Under the pieces are notes generated by a model that made no database searches, was not told the DNA's origin, and saw only the letters and a program-made list of their open reading frames with translations. A stretch of 64,000 nt of DNA, taken from positions 124,001 through 188,000 of the forward strand of contig CALWDO010000001.1 in the NCBI GenBank assembly GCA_944376715.1, read 5' to 3'. The DNA comes from an uncultured Lachnoclostridium sp. (GTDB lineage: Bacteria > Bacillota > Clostridia > Lachnospirales > Lachnospiraceae). Within the stretch, counting starts at the first letter, position 1, and each line of letters opens with the position of its first letter. Position numbers and translations under genes: made by a program. Of this stretch, positions 1 through 7,770 are shown piece after piece.

Positions 1-917
1 GACAGCATTGCGGAATAATCTACCAATATTATATCACTTGCCATCATATATGGCAGCCAGTCATCTCCAGGTGACCGTACAATAAACCCATTTTCTCTTT
101 GCTGTTCAACTATTGATCCAAGAGGTTTGATATTTTCATCATATTGTTCATATTCTTTAGGATGAATAGACAAAATAAAAATATACCCTTTTTCCTTTAA
201 CGATTTACATACATCAAAAAGTTCCATTCCCAATGTATGAAATAAACTGTCTTTATTCCATGATCCCCAAATACTGACTACTTTTTTATCCTGTGGTATC
301 CCTAATTGTACCCGATAGTCACTTTTTTTCAAAGAAGCCTCTTTTATTCTTGCGGAAAAACGGTAACCTGCCGAACGGATTATTCTCCCATATACTGGAT
401 CCTGTTTCATTTTGGCTGCAGTTTCTTTATTGGGTTCCAGCATGATATTGAATAACGGATGCCCTTGACTATCCAAGCTTGCATCACTATAGTCATACGA
501 ATGTTCTCCTCCGTCATAACTGATTCCACCTGATCCATGCCCAATATAGAGGACAGGAATTGTACCCTTTTTTATCCAAAAAGGATAATCCATATCCGGA
601 CAAACAATCAAATCCCATCTCATAAAATACAGTTTCCATTCTTTTTCTATAACTATCACATTTTTATTGCGAAACAAAGTATTATTTATATTAATAAAAC
701 TCTGTCCAAAATACAAATACATCCTGTATCTGGAATCATCTTCTATTTGCTCCATAAAATTCAGCAGATGCTCTTCCATCGTTTTACTTTGGCAAAACAA
801 TAAAATATGTTTTTCATCCGAATATCCGTGATGCAGATTCTTGAAGCCAGAAATTTCTCTTCCAATTGTTTTTCCTAAAAACAAGCATTTACGATTTAGA
901 CATTTACGATTTAGCAC
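1..917 (-). CDS. CDP-glycerol glycerophosphotransferase family protein (partial, cut by left edge)
   Basis: I translated this frame by hand; it stays open to the window edge, giving about 305 residues of the N-terminal part. Seen: a GHGSGGISYDGG segment, then IHPKEY and a DWLPYMMASDIILVDYSAM stretch, which match the nucleotide-binding half of the TagF/TagB-type GT-B family (PF04464). Such enzymes transfer glycerol-phosphate or another polyol-phosphate from a CDP donor to a teichoic acid or capsule chain at the inner membrane face. There is no ATG at the start. GTG at 917 (or TTG at 920) sits about 9 (or 6) bases after a GGAGG, and the gene overlaps the flippase end by 14 bases, so the two are translationally coupled. 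The first residues read LNRKC twice because of a 15-base tandem duplication. The polyol used cannot be told. Confidence 0.8.
   Translation of the reverse strand, partial: MLNRKCLNRKCLFLGKTIGREISGFKNLHHGYSDEKHILLFCQSKTMEEHLLNFMEQIEDDSRYRMYLYFGQSFININNTLFRNKNVIVIEKEWKLYFMRWDLIVCPDMDYPFWIKKGTIPVLYIGHGSGGISYDGGEHSYDYSDASLDSQGHPLFNIMLEPNKETAAKMKQDPVYGRIIRSAGYRFSARIKEASLKKSDYRVQLGIPQDKKVVSIWGSWNKDSLFHTLGMELFDVCKSLKEKGYIFILSIHPKEYEQYDENIKPLGSIVEQQRENGFIVRSPGDDWLPYMMASDIILVDYSAML
886..915. repeat. 15-bp tandem duplication at a gene junction
   Basis: The plus strand reads CATTTACGATTTAGA followed by CATTTACGATTTAGC, two 15-base units differing only at the last base. The stop codon of the flippase lies in one copy. 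In the downstream frame the duplication encodes a repeated LNRKC. Because the unit is 15 bases, gain or loss of a copy keeps the downstream frame. Confidence 0.85.
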
Positions 918-2346
918 CAAAAATACCCTCCAGCAAAATTTTCCTGTTTTTCCATATAACTAAACCAATTACTATAAGTAATCCCCACCTTATCCATGTA
1001 TAAGGATACAAGAACTGTGAAAAAATGGACATAACCAACACAATCAGCCCAATGATTCCTAATTTTTTCATGTCGTATACAGATTCTCCTGTTACTTTCC
1101 GGACAGCTATATAGCTCCAAACTACTTGAAGCAAATATGCGACTAAAGTAGTATAACCGGCCGCGAAATATCCACACAAAGGAATAAAAATATAATTAAG
1201 AATAATATTTACAATTGCGGCTGCCACGCCAGCCCCCATCACATACTTCGGTTTTTTCTCGTAATAAATAATGTTTGAAAATATACTAAAAATGGACATA
1301 TAAAATACTCCGCCTACAATAACGGGAATGATATACATTCCTTCACCATAACTGGAGGGAGCCAGGAACCATATGATCTCCGGTGATAAAAGCATTATCA
1401 GAATACATACAGCACCATACCCGGCAATAATTGGAATTACCAGCTTAGAAAGGCTTCCCCTCCTCCCCTCATCGCATCTTTTATAGATAGTCGGTACTAA
1501 AGTAGCGTTTATTGATGTCCAGACAATATTAGCCACCGCAGACATTGTATAAGCTATTCCATATATCCCCGCCTTATCTTCACCCCAAAAATATCCTATC
1601 ATCAGTCGATCGCTGCTGCTCAGAACATATGTCGACAAAAAGTAGGGAAGCAACGGAATATTATAAGCCAGCGCATACTTCCAATAACTGATTTTGGGCA
1701 AACCATGTGCAGCCTTTACCTCATAAAAATAACAGCCCAAACTGATCAATAACGTTACTAATTGCGCCCCTATAATACGTGCCTCTACTTTGTATGACGG
1801 AAACAGAAAGATGCCTGCAACAGATAAAATAGGAGAAAAAATCATTACCAAAAGCATAAATACACATAACAATTTATACTTATAAGCAAATCTTTGATCT
1901 GTTTTCCAAAATTCAAATGCCGGTTCCAATAAAAATGAAAAAAACATGAAAAAAATCAAAGTGTCCGGAACATTCAAAAAAGTAAATATGTATTTATTGA
2001 TTATCCAGACCACAGCAAATGTTATTAGAGTAATTATATTTGACAAAGACAAAAGAGAAAATGTAAATTTTTTTTGGTCATTTTTAAATTCCAGTATTCC
2101 TCTGCAATAAACATTGTTATATAAACCAAACATTGCAAAAATACCAATCACATCAAGCCAAGAAGAATAAATCGTAATTACGCCATATTCACTCGTCGTC
2201 AAAAGCCTTGTAAATATTGGTGCCGTCAAAAAGGATATGCCTTTCTGCATAAAGTTTACTGCCATGAAAGCCATGGAAGCCTTTACCTGGACAGAAGAAT
2301 TCTGAATCAGATTCACTCCTTTTTTCAAATAGTTTCCTATAAGCAT
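904..2346 (-). CDS. Wzx-type polysaccharide flippase (MOP superfamily)
   Basis: This multi-pass membrane protein of about 480 residues flips undecaprenyl-diphosphate-linked repeat units across the membrane. Seen: an N-terminal FLTAPIFTRLLTTSEYG signature typical of Wzx/MOP transporters, and 12 or more hydrophobic segments through the length. A TTG lies in frame upstream, but ATG at 2346 is preferred because AGGAAAGGCAGG lies just ahead of it. It overlaps the following glycerophosphotransferase by 14 bases. Upstream is the tRNA-Thr terminator, with only about 35 bases between, so I find no separate promoter; expression may depend on read-through. By eye it is much more AT-rich than the rlmB-cysE block, a sign of transfer. 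It is distinct in sequence from the flippase at 10135-11658. Confidence 0.88.
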   Translation of the reverse strand: MLIGNYLKKGVNLIQNSSVQVKASMAFMAVNFMQKGISFLTAPIFTRLLTTSEYGVITIYSSWLDVIGIFAMFGLYNNVYCRGILEFKNDQKKFTFSLLSLSNIITLITFAVVWIINKYIFTFLNVPDTLIFFMFFSFLLEPAFEFWKTDQRFAYKYKLLCVFMLLVMIFSPILSVAGIFLFPSYKVEARIIGAQLVTLLISLGCYFYEVKAAHGLPKISYWKYALAYNIPLLPYFLSTYVLSSSDRLMIGYFWGEDKAGIYGIAYTMSAVANIVWTSINATLVPTIYKRCDEGRRGSLSKLVIPIIAGYGAVCILIMLLSPEIIWFLAPSSYGEGMYIIPVIVGGVFYMSIFSIFSNIIYYEKKPKYVMGAGVAAAIVNIILNYIFIPLCGYFAAGYTTLVAYLLQVVWSYIAVRKVTGESVYDMKKLGIIGLIVLVMSIFSQFLYPYTWIRWGLLIVIGLVIWKNRKILLEGIFGAKS

Positions 2347-2382
2347 TTTTATCCTGCCTTTCCTTCTCAACTTTTACATATT

Positions 2383-2413
2383 AAAAAAGCGGAAATTCTA
2401 TCGAATCTCCGCT
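2383..2413 (-). terminator. Rho-independent terminator after tRNA-Thr
   Basis: On the minus strand AGCGGA pairs with TCCGCT, with an inner GATTC/GAATT extension and a GATA loop, followed by a run of six T. It starts 7 bases beyond the mature tRNA end. The flippase gene begins right after it. Confidence 0.85.
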
Positions 2414-2419
2414 CTCAAA

Positions 2420-2492
2420 AGCTGCTGACGGGAATCGGACCCGTGACCTCCGCACTACCAATGCGACGCTCTACCGACTGAGCCACAGCAGC
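2420..2492 (-). tRNA. tRNA-Thr (anticodon GGT)
   Basis: A complete cloverleaf can be folded: acceptor GCTGCTG with CAGCAGC, D stem GCTC/GAGC, anticodon stem TCGCA/TGCGG with loop TTGGTAG giving anticodon GGT, and a T arm with GGTCCGATTCC. The discriminator base is T. No CCA is encoded. A strong promoter lies upstream and a terminator downstream. Confidence 0.95.
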
Positions 2493-2523
2493 CTGTCGTG
2501 TCGCTTCCGCTCGCGACTTGATT

Positions 2524-2552
2524 ATATTATCACAGGCTTATCCCAGTGTCAA
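2524..2552 (-). promoter_or_regulatory. Promoter of tRNA-Thr
   Basis: On the minus strand: TTGACA at 2552-2547, a 17-base spacer, and TAATAT at 2529-2524. It sits between the end of rlmB and the tRNA. Confidence 0.8.
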
Positions 2553-2577
2553 CACCTTTTTTAATTTTTTTGACAGA

Positions 2578-3318
2578 CTATCCTCTTTTCTGTCTCACAA
2601 TCTCATAAGCCAGTACGCCAGCCGCCACCGAAGCGTTTAGAGAATCAATATCTCCCTTCATAGGAACCGAGACCTGATAATCGCATTTTTCCCGGATCAG
2701 CCGGCTGACCCCTTCGCCCTCGTTGCCGATCACCAGCCCGATGGGCCCTTTCAGATTCACGTCATACATGACCGTCCCGTCCATGTCCGCGCACACAAAC
2801 CAGATGCCCTGTTTTTTCAGTTCATCAATAGTAGTGCCCAGATTGGTCACTTTCGCCACCGGTGTGTAGTTCAGCGCGCCTGCAGATGCTTTCGCCACCG
2901 TGGCGGTCAGCCCCACTGCGCGCCTTTTAGGAATGATCACCCCATGGGCGCCCGCCAGATTGGCGGTCCGGATAATAGCCCCCAGATTATGCGGATCTTC
3001 AATATTATCCAGCAGGATCAGGAACGGATCCTCCCCCTTCGCCCTGGCCGCCTGCAGGATATCTTCCACCTGTGCGTACTTATAGGCCGCTGCGTAGGCG
3101 ATCACTCCCTGATGTTTCCCGGTCTCGCTCATATGATCCAGACGCTCTCTGGGTACGTAGCTGATCACCGTATCCCGTTTCCTCGCTTCCCGCAGGATAC
3201 TGTTTATGGGGCCATCCTGGCACCCTTTCAGGACAAACAGCCTGTAAATAGTCCTGCCGGACCGAAAGGCCTCCAGTACGGCGTTGCGCCCCTCTACCGT
3301 CAATTCTTCATATCTCAC
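2578..3318 (-). CDS. rlmB: 23S rRNA (guanosine-2'-O)-methyltransferase RlmB (TrmH family)
   Basis: This 246-residue SPOUT-class methyltransferase is expected to methylate the ribose of G2251 in 23S rRNA using S-adenosylmethionine. Seen: an N-terminal substrate-binding region beginning with the EGRNAVLEA motif, then the three SPOUT motifs: NLGAIIRTAN near residue 112, GNEGEGVSRLI near 200 and SLNASVAAGV near 225. The last two form the knotted cofactor pocket. It overlaps mrnC by 4 bases and is the last gene of the cysE-cysS-mrnC-rlmB operon, an order common in Clostridia. I see no convincing terminator after it. Confidence 0.92.
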   Translation of the reverse strand: MRYEELTVEGRNAVLEAFRSGRTIYRLFVLKGCQDGPINSILREARKRDTVISYVPRERLDHMSETGKHQGVIAYAAAYKYAQVEDILQAARAKGEDPFLILLDNIEDPHNLGAIIRTANLAGAHGVIIPKRRAVGLTATVAKASAGALNYTPVAKVTNLGTTIDELKKQGIWFVCADMDGTVMYDVNLKGPIGLVIGNEGEGVSRLIREKCDYQVSVPMKGDIDSLNASVAAGVLAYEIVRQKRG

Positions 3319-3746
3319 GGTGTACCTCCCGTCTTCTCCAGACCCAGTTTTACCAGATCTATCATTCTTTTCATCTGATCTGTCAGATACAGATAGCCCA
3401 TCAATGCTTCAAAACCTGTGGCATGACGGTAATCATGCATAGTGGCATGCTTGGCCATACTGACTGTCTTGGCATTACGCCCGCGCTTATAGACCTGCAT
3501 CTCATCCTCTGTCAGATCCTCCTGCAAGGCCTCGATCATCGCTGCCTGGGCGGAAGCTTTTACATAACTGCTGGCTCTTTTATGCAGCGTATTGGCCTGA
3601 CGGCCTCCTCTGCATACCAGTACAGTCCGGATCACCAGTTCATAGACTGCGTCTCCGATATAAGCCAGCACCACGGGAGAGCAGGTACGGATATCCAACT
3701 CTCCCAGCTCAAACTGCTCTTTCAGATATTTTATGCTCTCTTCCAT
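3315..3746 (-). CDS. mrnC: Mini-ribonuclease III
   Basis: This 143-residue protein has an RNase III catalytic domain and no double-stranded-RNA-binding domain, as expected for Mini-III, which trims the ends of 23S rRNA precursor in Firmicutes. Seen: LAYIGDAVYELVIR near residues 27-40, the metal-binding signature of the RNase III fold, and a C-terminal EALMGYLYLT helix carrying the second acidic residue. The length fits the family. It overlaps cysS by 16 bases and rlmB by 4, so the three genes are translationally coupled. Its rRNA role matches its rRNA-methylating neighbour. Confidence 0.92.
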   Translation of the reverse strand: MEESIKYLKEQFELGELDIRTCSPVVLAYIGDAVYELVIRTVLVCRGGRQANTLHKRASSYVKASAQAAMIEALQEDLTEDEMQVYKRGRNAKTVSMAKHATMHDYRHATGFEALMGYLYLTDQMKRMIDLVKLGLEKTGGTP

Positions 3747-5140
3747 TTTACTCCCTCGCGGGTATCTTCCAGGATAATTCCCTTCTCCAGAAGTTCCGCC
3801 CGGATCTCATCTGCCCGCGCGAAATTCTTTGCCTTTCTGGCCGCCTGGCGCTCTTCGATCAGTTTCTCGATATCCGCATCCAACAGCTCTTCTTTTTTCT
3901 CGGTGATCAGTCCCATAATATCGCACAATCCCTGGATCTTCTCACGCAGCGTATCCGCATAGGCTTTGCTGCTCTTCTCGTCCGCAGTGGTATTGGCAAA
4001 TTTCACCAGATCAAAAATGGCTGCGATGGCATCGGCAGTATTGAAGTCGTCATCCATAGAATCGTCAAAGGCTTTTTCATATTTTCCTGCTTCTTCCGCC
4101 TTTGCCGCTTCCTCCGGAGTCATCTCCTGCACAGAAGCATGCTCCGCAAGGAACTTCAGATTATTCACTGCCGTCTGGATTCTCTCCAACGCATTCTTGG
4201 AAGACTCCATCAGTTCCGCGCTGAAATTCAGCGGGCTGCGGTAGTGGGCGTTCAGCATAAAGAAGCGGAGTACCTGAAGGTCGTATTTCTCGCTGATCTC
4301 TCTTACCGTAAAGAAATTTCCCAGAGATTTGGACATTTTCCGGTTATCGATATTCAAGAAGGCATTGTGCATCCAGTATCTGGCAAATTCCTTTCCCGAA
4401 CAGGATTCGCTCTGGGCGATCTCGTTTTCATGATGGGGGAAGATCAGATCCTCTCCGCCGCCGTGGATATCGATCTGCTCGCCCAGATACTTTTTAGACA
4501 TGACCGAGCACTCAATATGCCAGCCCGGACGTCCGTCGCCCCAGGGGGATTTCCAGTATGGTTCTCCCTCTTTTTTCGGTTTCCAGAGTACAAAATCCAG
4601 CGGATCTTCCTTCTCATCTTCACCGGATACCAGCAGTGAACGGTTCCCCGCCTGGAGATCATCCAGATTCTTATGGGAAAGTTTTCCATAATCCTTAAAC
4701 TGGCGGGTCCGGAAATATACCGTGCCATTCACTGCATAGGCGTCCCCTTTATCGATCAGTTCCGAGATCATATCGATCATCCCGTCGATCTCCTGAGTCG
4801 CCAGAGGATGAGTCGTAGCCGGCTTGATATTCATGCCTTCCATATCTTTTTTGCATTCCGCGATATATCTCTGAGAGATCTCCTCCGCGCTGACGCCTTC
4901 TTCATTGGCTTTTTTGATGATCTTGTCATCCACATCTGTAAAGTTGGACACAAAGTTCACTTCATAACCTTTGTGTTCCAGGTAACGGCGCACCGTATCG
5001 AATACAATCATCGGACGGGCATTGCCGATATGGATAAAATTATAAACGGTCGGTCCGCACACGTACATGCGCACCTTTCCCTCTTCCAGAGGGATGAAAT
5101 CCTCTTTCTTTTTGGATAATGTGTTATAAATACGGATCAT
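3731..5140 (-). CDS. cysS: Cysteinyl-tRNA synthetase
   Basis: This 469-residue class I aminoacyl-tRNA synthetase charges tRNA-Cys. Seen: HIGN at about residues 37-40, KMSKS near residue 270, the zinc ligand region beginning with MYVCGPTVYN, the GGGEDLIFPHHENE motif with the remaining zinc ligands, and WHIECSVMS. The C-terminal helical anticodon-binding region is present and the length is usual. The start ATG at 5140 overlaps the cysE stop (ATGA) and is preceded by GGAGG within cysE. It is co-transcribed with cysE behind the Cys T-box, so both cysteine synthesis and charging respond to uncharged tRNA-Cys. Confidence 0.96.
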   Translation of the reverse strand: MIRIYNTLSKKKEDFIPLEEGKVRMYVCGPTVYNFIHIGNARPMIVFDTVRRYLEHKGYEVNFVSNFTDVDDKIIKKANEEGVSAEEISQRYIAECKKDMEGMNIKPATTHPLATQEIDGMIDMISELIDKGDAYAVNGTVYFRTRQFKDYGKLSHKNLDDLQAGNRSLLVSGEDEKEDPLDFVLWKPKKEGEPYWKSPWGDGRPGWHIECSVMSKKYLGEQIDIHGGGEDLIFPHHENEIAQSESCSGKEFARYWMHNAFLNIDNRKMSKSLGNFFTVREISEKYDLQVLRFFMLNAHYRSPLNFSAELMESSKNALERIQTAVNNLKFLAEHASVQEMTPEEAAKAEEAGKYEKAFDDSMDDDFNTADAIAAIFDLVKFANTTADEKSSKAYADTLREKIQGLCDIMGLITEKKEELLDADIEKLIEERQAARKAKNFARADEIRAELLEKGIILEDTREGVKWKRA

Positions 5141-5802
5141 TCTGCATTTCCTCCTTTTAACGTTTCTTTTAACATTTCTAATTCTTCCCGTAATTTCCTG
5201 TTTTCTTCCCTGAGCCCCTGGATCGCGTCCAGCACCGGGTCCGGCAGGTTCACCTGATCCAGGTCATTTCTGGGAATACGAACATTGTCCTTTTTCACGA
5301 TACGTCCCGGCACGCCTACTACCGTACAGTTGGCCGGTACCGGCCCCAGCACCACGCTTCCGGCTCCGATCTTGGTATTCTCCCCAATCGTAAAAGACCC
5401 CAGAATCTTGGCTCCTGCGCTGACCATTACATTGTCTTCCAGCGTAGGATGGCGTTTCCCGTGCTCCTTTCCGGTGCCGCCCAGAGTCACTCCCTGATAC
5501 AGAGTTACATTGTCGCCCAGGATCGCAGTCTCGCCGATCACTACCCCTGTGCCGTGATCGATAAAGAGTCCTTTCCCGATCGTAGCTCCCGGATGAATCT
5601 CGATCCCGGTTTTGCGCGCTGTCCTCTGGGAAATCCATCTGGCCCAGAAATAATGACCTTTCTTATAAAGCTTATGAGCAAGCCGGTACTTCAGAATCGC
5701 ATGAAAAGTAGGGTATAAAAACACTTCCATGTTGGATTTAATCGCCGGATCCCGTTCCCGTATGACGGCGATCTCTTCTTTTACATATTTAATGAGCCCC
5801 AT
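5137..5802 (-). CDS. cysE: Serine O-acetyltransferase
   Basis: This 221-residue enzyme makes O-acetyl-L-serine from serine and acetyl-CoA, the first step of cysteine synthesis. Seen: the N-terminal helical region, then left-handed beta-helix hexapeptide repeats from about residue 70 to 165 with the catalytic segments HPGATIGKG and DHGTGVVIGETA, and GGTGKEHGKRHPTLED, a family signature. After the helix the protein ends in a charged coiled-coil-like tail. The start has a GGAGG about 7 bases ahead. It is the first gene of the T-box operon. Confidence 0.95.
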   Translation of the reverse strand: MGLIKYVKEEIAVIRERDPAIKSNMEVFLYPTFHAILKYRLAHKLYKKGHYFWARWISQRTARKTGIEIHPGATIGKGLFIDHGTGVVIGETAILGDNVTLYQGVTLGGTGKEHGKRHPTLEDNVMVSAGAKILGSFTIGENTKIGAGSVVLGPVPANCTVVGVPGRIVKKDNVRIPRNDLDQVNLPDPVLDAIQGLREENRKLREELEMLKETLKGGNAE

Positions 5803-5816
5803 ATACTTCCCTCCAG

Positions 5817-6068
5817 AAAAAATAAAACCTCCGTCTCCAAAACTAGAGACGAAGGTATCCGCGGTTCCACTCTACTGAAAGGCGTCCCGCCTTCCACTCG
5901 ATACACGTAACGTGTGTCTCCGTACAGGAATACTCGTATGCCTTTCCTCCTGTCTGCTCCCGGATGCACTTTCCTCTTCCTCTGCCCAGGACCGCTTTCA
6001 GCCGGTGACGGTCCCTCTCTGATGGTTTACAGAAGATTACTCTATCCGTTCCACGCATTTCACTATAT
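5817..6068 (-). promoter_or_regulatory. T-box riboswitch leader specific for tRNA-Cys (UGC specifier)
   Basis: The 300-base gap upstream of cysE is a T-box leader. Seen on the minus strand: a stem I region with an AGTA turn; a specifier segment GAAAGTGCATC placing TGC (Cys) at 5968-5966; the antiterminator T-box sequence GAGTGGAACCGCGG at 5872-5859; and a terminator whose arms CCTTCGTCTC and GAGACGGAGG lie at 5855-5828, followed by TTTTATTTTTT. Uncharged tRNA-Cys should pair with the specifier and with the TGGA bulge and allow read-through into cysE-cysS-mrnC-rlmB. The Cys specificity agrees with both first genes. Confidence 0.93.
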
Positions 6069-6073
6069 GCTAT

Positions 6074-6102
6074 AGAATATGGGATTCTTAAACTTTTGTC
6101 AA
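6074..6102 (-). promoter_or_regulatory. Promoter of the cysE-cysS-mrnC-rlmB operon
   Basis: On the minus strand: TTGACA at 6102-6097, a 17-base spacer and TATTCT at 6079-6074. The expected start is near 6067, which gives a T-box leader of about 250 bases. It lies only 5 bases after the stop codon of the GNAT gene. Confidence 0.85.
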
Positions 6103-6107
6103 GTCCG

Positions 6108-6935
6108 TCAGACAATTTCCGACAAACAGATCCGGAATTCTCTGAATACCATAGAAGCCAGTTCCCCGACCGTCAGTTCCAGATCGATCCTCTCCGGCGG
6201 CTGCGTCAGTTTCTCTGCTTTGCTGAAATCCGGTGCCGCCGCCCAACAGAACCAGCCGTCATTTTTCTGAATGATCGGGTCACGAATTTTCAGATATAGT
6301 TTCTGCGCCTGCCTGGTATTGACCATGCGCAGCATCTGGCTTACATCTGTGATGCGCGCCATATAAGGAGGCATCTTCCCGGACGGCGTCTCGCCTTCTT
6401 CCGCACGCTTCTCTGCTGCTAGATTTTCCAGATATACCGCGTCCCTTTTACAGAACATTTGGTAACGGGCAGCCAGGTAGCGGTTCTGGCCCGCTGCATC
6501 CATGCGCTCTACCCGGGGGGACAATTCTGTATACGGGCATATCCAGACGAAATCAAATGGCGCATAAATGCGTTCACTGGCCGGCATCAGAAAAGTAAAA
6601 GGCATATTCCGGGCAGCCATATCCCGCAAAGCGCGCACCAGGAGCAGACGCATATATCCGCGATGCCGGCAATCTTTTCTGGTAGCCACTGCCACAATAT
6701 AATTCACCGGTGTTTCAAACCCATTTACAATCATTTTATACGGATTCAGATGCACCATGGATACCAGCTCTCCATCCTGCTCCAAAGCCAGGATCTGATT
6801 ATCCCTGGTTTTACAGGTATAATAATAATCTACAAACTTTTCCGTATCTTCCGGAAACGCCTCTTTATAGAGTCTTCTTGACCTTTCTTTTTCCTCTTCC
6901 GGCAAGTAGAACGGCTCCGGCATTATTTCCTCCAT
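6108..6935 (-). CDS. GNAT family N-acetyltransferase (Eis-like)
   Basis: This is a 275-residue protein from ATG 6935. That start overlaps the ispF stop as TGATG and has AGAAGGAAG ahead of it; the longer reading from 6971 would overlap ispF by 37 bases. Seen: an acetyl-CoA-binding core with VAVATRKDCRHRGYMRLLL, the V-x-T-x(5)-R-x-RGYM pattern of the GNAT fold and of Eis-type enzymes, followed by a C-terminal part that may resemble the short Eis tail. The substrate is unknown; amines, peptides or antibiotics are possible. It follows ispF in a two-gene unit and has no obvious metabolic link to it. Confidence 0.75.
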   Translation of the reverse strand: MEEIMPEPFYLPEEEKERSRRLYKEAFPEDTEKFVDYYYTCKTRDNQILALEQDGELVSMVHLNPYKMIVNGFETPVNYIVAVATRKDCRHRGYMRLLLVRALRDMAARNMPFTFLMPASERIYAPFDFVWICPYTELSPRVERMDAAGQNRYLAARYQMFCKRDAVYLENLAAEKRAEEGETPSGKMPPYMARITDVSQMLRMVNTRQAQKLYLKIRDPIIQKNDGWFCWAAAPDFSKAEKLTQPPERIDLELTVGELASMVFREFRICLSEIV

Positions 6936-7483
6936 CAGGCTTCCTTCTGGCATCCTGCACAGCCTCCACATGTATTTTGCGGCGTCTCAAGATCCGCGTC
7001 CAGATAAGCGGTAATCGGAAGCAGCGAGCAGATCGCCTGAGAGGAGATGCCTTCTCCATTTCCGGTAAATCCGAGACCTTCCTCTGTCGTCGCCTTGATG
7101 TTTACCTGGCTTTCGTCGATCTTCAATGTCCGCGCCACATTTTGAATCATCTGCGGGATATGGGGCGCCATCTTCGGCTTCTGTGCGATGATTGTCGCAT
7201 CGATGTTTACAATCTGGTAGCTTTCCTGTTCCAGAAGCTCCCCGATATGTTCCAGAAGTTTTATGCTGGATGCTCCCTCATACTTCGGATCCGTATCCGG
7301 GAAATGTTTTCCGATATCTCCCATGGCCGCCGCTCCGAGAAGAGCGTCCATGATCGCATGCAGCAGCACGTCCGCATCCGAATGCCCCAACAAGCCTTTC
7401 TCATACGGAATCTTCACCCCGCCAATGATCAGATCCCGGCCCTCTGCCAGGCGATGAACATCATAGCCGATACCAACTCTCAT
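6935..7483 (-). CDS. ispF: 2-C-methyl-D-erythritol 2,4-cyclodiphosphate synthase
   Basis: This enzyme catalyses the fifth step of the non-mevalonate isoprenoid pathway, closing the cyclodiphosphate with release of CMP. Seen: [11 protein letters not shown] with the zinc ligands D-x-[19 protein letters not shown], and [17 protein letters not shown] 7483 is chosen because TTGGAGGG sits just ahead; an in-frame TTG lies upstream. The core ends near residue 160 and a cysteine-rich tail, CGGCAGC, follows, which is unusual for IspF. The isoprenoids feed undecaprenyl phosphate, the carrier needed by the glycan genes around it, though that adjacency may be chance. Confidence 0.93.
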   Translation of the reverse strand: MRVGIGYDVHRLAEGRDLIIGGVKIPYEKGLLGHSDADVLLHAIMDALLGAAAMGDIGKHFPDTDPKYEGASSIKLLEHIGELLEQESYQIVNIDATIIAQKPKMAPHIPQMIQNVARTLKIDESQVNIKATTEEGLGFTGNGEGISSQAICSLLPITAYLDADLETPQNTCGGCAGCQKEA

Positions 7484-7514
7484 CTGTATTCCCTCCAAAA
7501 TATATTAGCTGATA

Positions 7515-7544
7515 CAAAAATAGCTTCCTAAATCCTTAGGAAGC
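7515..7544 (-). terminator. Terminator after the tRNA-Val/tRNA-Met unit
   Basis: On the minus strand GCTTCCTAA pairs with TTAGGAAGC around a GGAT loop, followed by TATTTTTG. It lies directly downstream of tRNA-Met. The ispF start is 32 bases further on; no clear separate ispF promoter was found, so ispF may depend on read-through. Confidence 0.88.
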
Positions 7545-7549
7545 CACAG

Positions 7550-7623
7550 TAGCGAAGGGGGGACTCGAACCCTCGACACCACGGGTATGAACCGTGTGCT
7601 CTAGCCAGCTGAGCTACTTCGCC
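7550..7623 (-). tRNA. tRNA-Met (anticodon CAT, elongator type)
   Basis: Acceptor GGCGAAG with CTTCGCT, D stem GCTC/GAGC, anticodon stem CACGG/CCGTG with loop TTCATAC, and T arm GAGGGTTCGAGTCCCC. Anticodon CAT. The 5' end is not the C-A mismatch of an initiator tRNA, so it is an elongator tRNA-Met; a lysidine-modified tRNA-Ile(CAT) cannot be fully excluded by eye. No CCA is encoded. Confidence 0.92.
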
Positions 7624-7636
7624 ATATTTATTTCAA

Positions 7637-7709
7637 TGGGACCTACAGGGCTCGAACCTGTGACCCTCTGCTTGTAAGGCAGATGCTCTCCCAGCTGAGC
7701 TAAGATCCC
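7637..7709 (-). tRNA. tRNA-Val (anticodon TAC)
   Basis: Acceptor GGGATCT with AGGTCCC and discriminator A, D stem GCTC/GAGC, anticodon stem CTGCC with GCAG and a loop carrying anticodon TAC, T arm ACAGGTTCGAGCCCTGT. It is first in a two-tRNA unit with tRNA-Met, 13 bases apart. Confidence 0.94.
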
Positions 7710-7741
7710 ATTTTCTGACCGGTTTTTCAACCGACTTCGTT

Positions 7742-7770
7742 ATAATACCAAAAGCGAAGCCGGTTGTCAA
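7742..7770 (-). promoter_or_regulatory. Promoter of the tRNA-Val/tRNA-Met unit
   Basis: On the minus strand: a consensus TTGACA at 7770-7765, a 17-base spacer and TATTAT at 7747-7742. The TGA inside the -35 box is the stop codon of the pyruvyltransferase gene upstream, so there is no terminator between that gene and the tRNAs. Confidence 0.88.

Noticed and set aside
537-803. Plus-strand open frame opposite the glycerophosphotransferase.
   Set aside because: The minus frame gives a continuous family-like protein, and the plus frame has no RBS and no recognisable content.
2567-2592. Inverted repeat GACAGA...TCTGTC around the rlmB stop codon, considered as its terminator.
   Set aside because: On the minus strand it is followed by A's, not T's, and the loop is large; on the plus strand no gene needs it.
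2944-3962. Plus-strand open frames opposite rlmB, mrnC and cysS.
   Set aside because: These are antisense shadows of strongly conserved genes; the encoded sequences are low-complexity and unlike proteins.
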